Shown here piece by piece: positions 5,313 to 6,321 of a stretch of 6,321 nt of DNA (its first letter is position 1; every line of letters begins with the position of its first letter). This DNA is from Pseudomonadota bacterium (GTDB taxonomy: Bacteria; Pseudomonadota; Gammaproteobacteria; Burkholderiales; JABEVD01): positions 1-6,321 of the forward strand of contig JAJZPK010000150.1 of the NCBI GenBank assembly GCA_021811205.1, written 5' to 3'. A program made the translations under genes and the position numbers. The notes below the pieces were generated by a model, which saw only the letters and a list, made by a program, of their open reading frames with translations, had not been told where the DNA came from and ran no database searches.

Positions 5313-5786
5313 CTATCTGTTCGAAATCCTGAAATTCGCATGACATGCGGTGCACTCTTCTGTCACAAGGGAAAGCGCGCCGATCGCCTTGCTGTAATCG
5401 CCCGCATTGCTCCTTGCAACGGCGGCGAAATTGTCCGCGGCGGTGTGCATTTTGTACCCTATCTTGTGCATGGACTTGGGCATGAATTTCGAAAGAGTGC
5501 TGTTGTCGGGCGGGTGCATCATGCCCGTTTTTTTCATGCGGCATGCAGCGGAAGAGGGGGCCTTCAGGCCGAGCCTGCTGCTCGCAATGTCGGCAGCGTC
5601 CTCGAAGTGCCTAGAGCCGAGCGCAGCCTGGATTTCATGTATGGCCAGCAGATGGTCGCGCATGTTCGCGAAGAACTGGGCGCGTATGGCCGGCGGGAGG
5701 TCGATTGATTCCGGCGCATCGGCGGCTTCCGCGCCGATCGAAAAGAGGCATGCAAACATCAAACAGAGATTCGATTTCAATTTCAT
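5313..5786 (-). CDS. Secreted class II cytochrome c (cytochrome c'/c556-like)
   Basis: The 157-residue protein has a signal peptide (MKLK start, hydrophobic core, cut near AEA at 19-21), so it should be exported to the periplasm. A single haem-attachment motif CTACH sits at 145-149, close to the C-terminus. This placement, with a helical body of about 130 residues, is the hallmark of four-helix-bundle class II cytochromes c. Met42 in 'FANMRDHLLAIHEIQ', on the first helix, is a candidate sixth haem ligand, as in low-spin c556 types; this is inferred. The middle is unusually rich in Met, Lys and His ('RMKKTGMMHPPD', then 'KFMPKSMHKIGYKMH'). ATG 5786 has AGGA 6 nt upstream, overlapping the stop of the chemotaxis gene, and the intergenic gap is only 7 nt. 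The partner redox protein is unknown. Confidence 0.87.
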   Translation of the reverse strand: MKLKSNLCLMFACLFSIGAEAADAPESIDLPPAIRAQFFANMRDHLLAIHEIQAALGSRHFEDAADIASSRLGLKAPSSAACRMKKTGMMHPPDNSTLSKFMPKSMHKIGYKMHTAADNFAAVARSNAGDYSKAIGALSLVTEECTACHANFRISNR

Positions 5787-5793
5787 GCAGATC

Positions 5794-6321
5794 CTAGTGT
5801 CTCAAGCTATCCAGTCGTTCGGCGATTTCGCCGGCATTTTTCGCCTGCTGCTCGGCAGATGACGCGATTTCTGTCACGAGCGATTGGACCGTTCCGATGT
5901 CGCGCACGATGCTGTCGAGCGATGATTCCACTTCGTGGGACAGCGCTTCCCCTTTTTCGGCCTCGATTCGACCGTTTTCCATGATCTCGACGGCAAGGCG
6001 CGTGCTCCCCTGGGTGGATTCGATCATTTTACCGATTTCCGCCGTGGCCAATGTGGTTCTTTCGGCGAGCTTTCTCACTTCGTCCGCCACCACGGCAAAT
6101 CCCCGGCCCTGTTCGCCCGCCCTGGCAGCTTCGATTGCGGCGTTGAGCGCAAGCAGATTGGTTTGTTCTGCAATTTCCTTGATTACGCCGACTATTTTTC
6201 CGATCTCCTTCGATTGCTCTCCCAGTTTCTGAATTGATTCGGAGGCGGATCTAACGATGTCGGACACTTCCCTCATGCCGGCCAGGGCATGCCTGACGAC
6301 TTCCTTGCTGCAAGGAAGTCG
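5794..6321 (-). CDS. Methyl-accepting chemotaxis protein, C-terminal signalling domain (N-terminal part cut by window)
   Basis: The minus-strand frame is open to the window edge; the ATG at 6276 is internal. The fragment is the cytoplasmic coiled-coil hairpin that binds CheA and CheW and controls flagellar motion. The hairpin tip is textbook: '[20 protein letters not shown]', then [20 protein letters not shown]. Flanking heptad-like helices carry Glu/Gln pairs suited to methylation ('[19 protein letters not shown]'). The protein ends 'DSLRH' without the NWETF-type tail that recruits methylation enzymes. The sensor region is outside the window, so the stimulus is unknown. The cytochrome gene follows after 7 nt, so the two are probably co-transcribed. 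The first few residues seen (RLPC) come from an inverted repeat at the window end and may not be genuine. Confidence 0.93.
   Translation of the reverse strand, partial: RLPCSKEVVRHALAGMREVSDIVRSASESIQKLGEQSKEIGKIVGVIKEIAEQTNLLALNAAIEAARAGEQGRGFAVVADEVRKLAERTTLATAEIGKMIESTQGSTRLAVEIMENGRIEAEKGEALSHEVESSLDSIVRDIGTVQSLVTEIASSAEQQAKNAGEIAERLDSLRH
6297..6321. repeat. Perfect 12-bp inverted repeat at the window edge
   Basis: The arms CGACTTCCTTGC (6297-6308) and GCAAGGAAGTCG (6310-6321) are perfect reverse complements around a single T, and the second arm ends exactly at the last base. It lies inside the MCP coding region. The first arm encodes 'KEVV', normal for an MCP helix, while the second arm encodes 'RLPC', which breaks the helix. 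A fold-back assembly artefact at a contig end is a likely explanation; a real hairpin cannot be excluded. Confidence 0.7.

Overview
This window looks like part of a nitrogen-fixation (nif) neighbourhood from a diazotrophic proteobacterium. Base composition is in the mid-50s % GC by eye. Codon use, the OprD-type porin, the class II cytochrome c and the NifA/sigma-54 promoter signals all fit Pseudomonadota. A betaproteobacterium is my weak guess. No nifHDK gene is in view, so the nif link rests on promoter signals and on the molybdenum theme.

Layout. (1) Bases 2-2754, plus strand: a molybdate uptake and sensing operon. It holds the 3' end of modA, a 67-residue stand-alone molbindin, modB, a short modC without its usual C-terminal molybdate-binding domain, and modE. 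Genes are tightly packed or overlapping. (2) Bases 2755-2815: directly after the modE stop lies a compact nif-type promoter. It has a TGT-N10-ACA NifA site, an exact IHF consensus and a near-perfect -24/-12 sigma-54 promoter. It reads into two small genes of unknown function (2851-3201, 3226-3510) and perhaps a third, ATGA-coupled one (3507-3683). (3) Bases 3570-5164, minus strand: an OprD-family outer-membrane porin followed after 2 nt by a 115-residue unknown protein. The porin has its own sigma-54 promoter (5226-5242) and upstream TGT-N10-ACA site (5292-5307). (4) Bases 5313-6321, minus strand: the C-terminal signalling half of a methyl-accepting chemotaxis protein, followed after 7 nt by a secreted class II cytochrome c.

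How the parts may work together. Molybdate crosses the inner membrane through ModABC. It can be stored or buffered by the small molbindin and sensed by ModE, and it feeds FeMo-cofactor. The two convergent units with NifA-type promoters would be switched on only during nitrogen fixation. They would add an outer-membrane channel and three or four uncharacterised small proteins to the nif regulon. The main discovery here is this pair of independent, complete NifA/sigma-54 promoters in front of genes with no assigned nitrogen-fixation role.

The last 25 bases form a perfect inverted repeat that ends exactly at the window edge, so the first MCP residues should be treated with suspicion.
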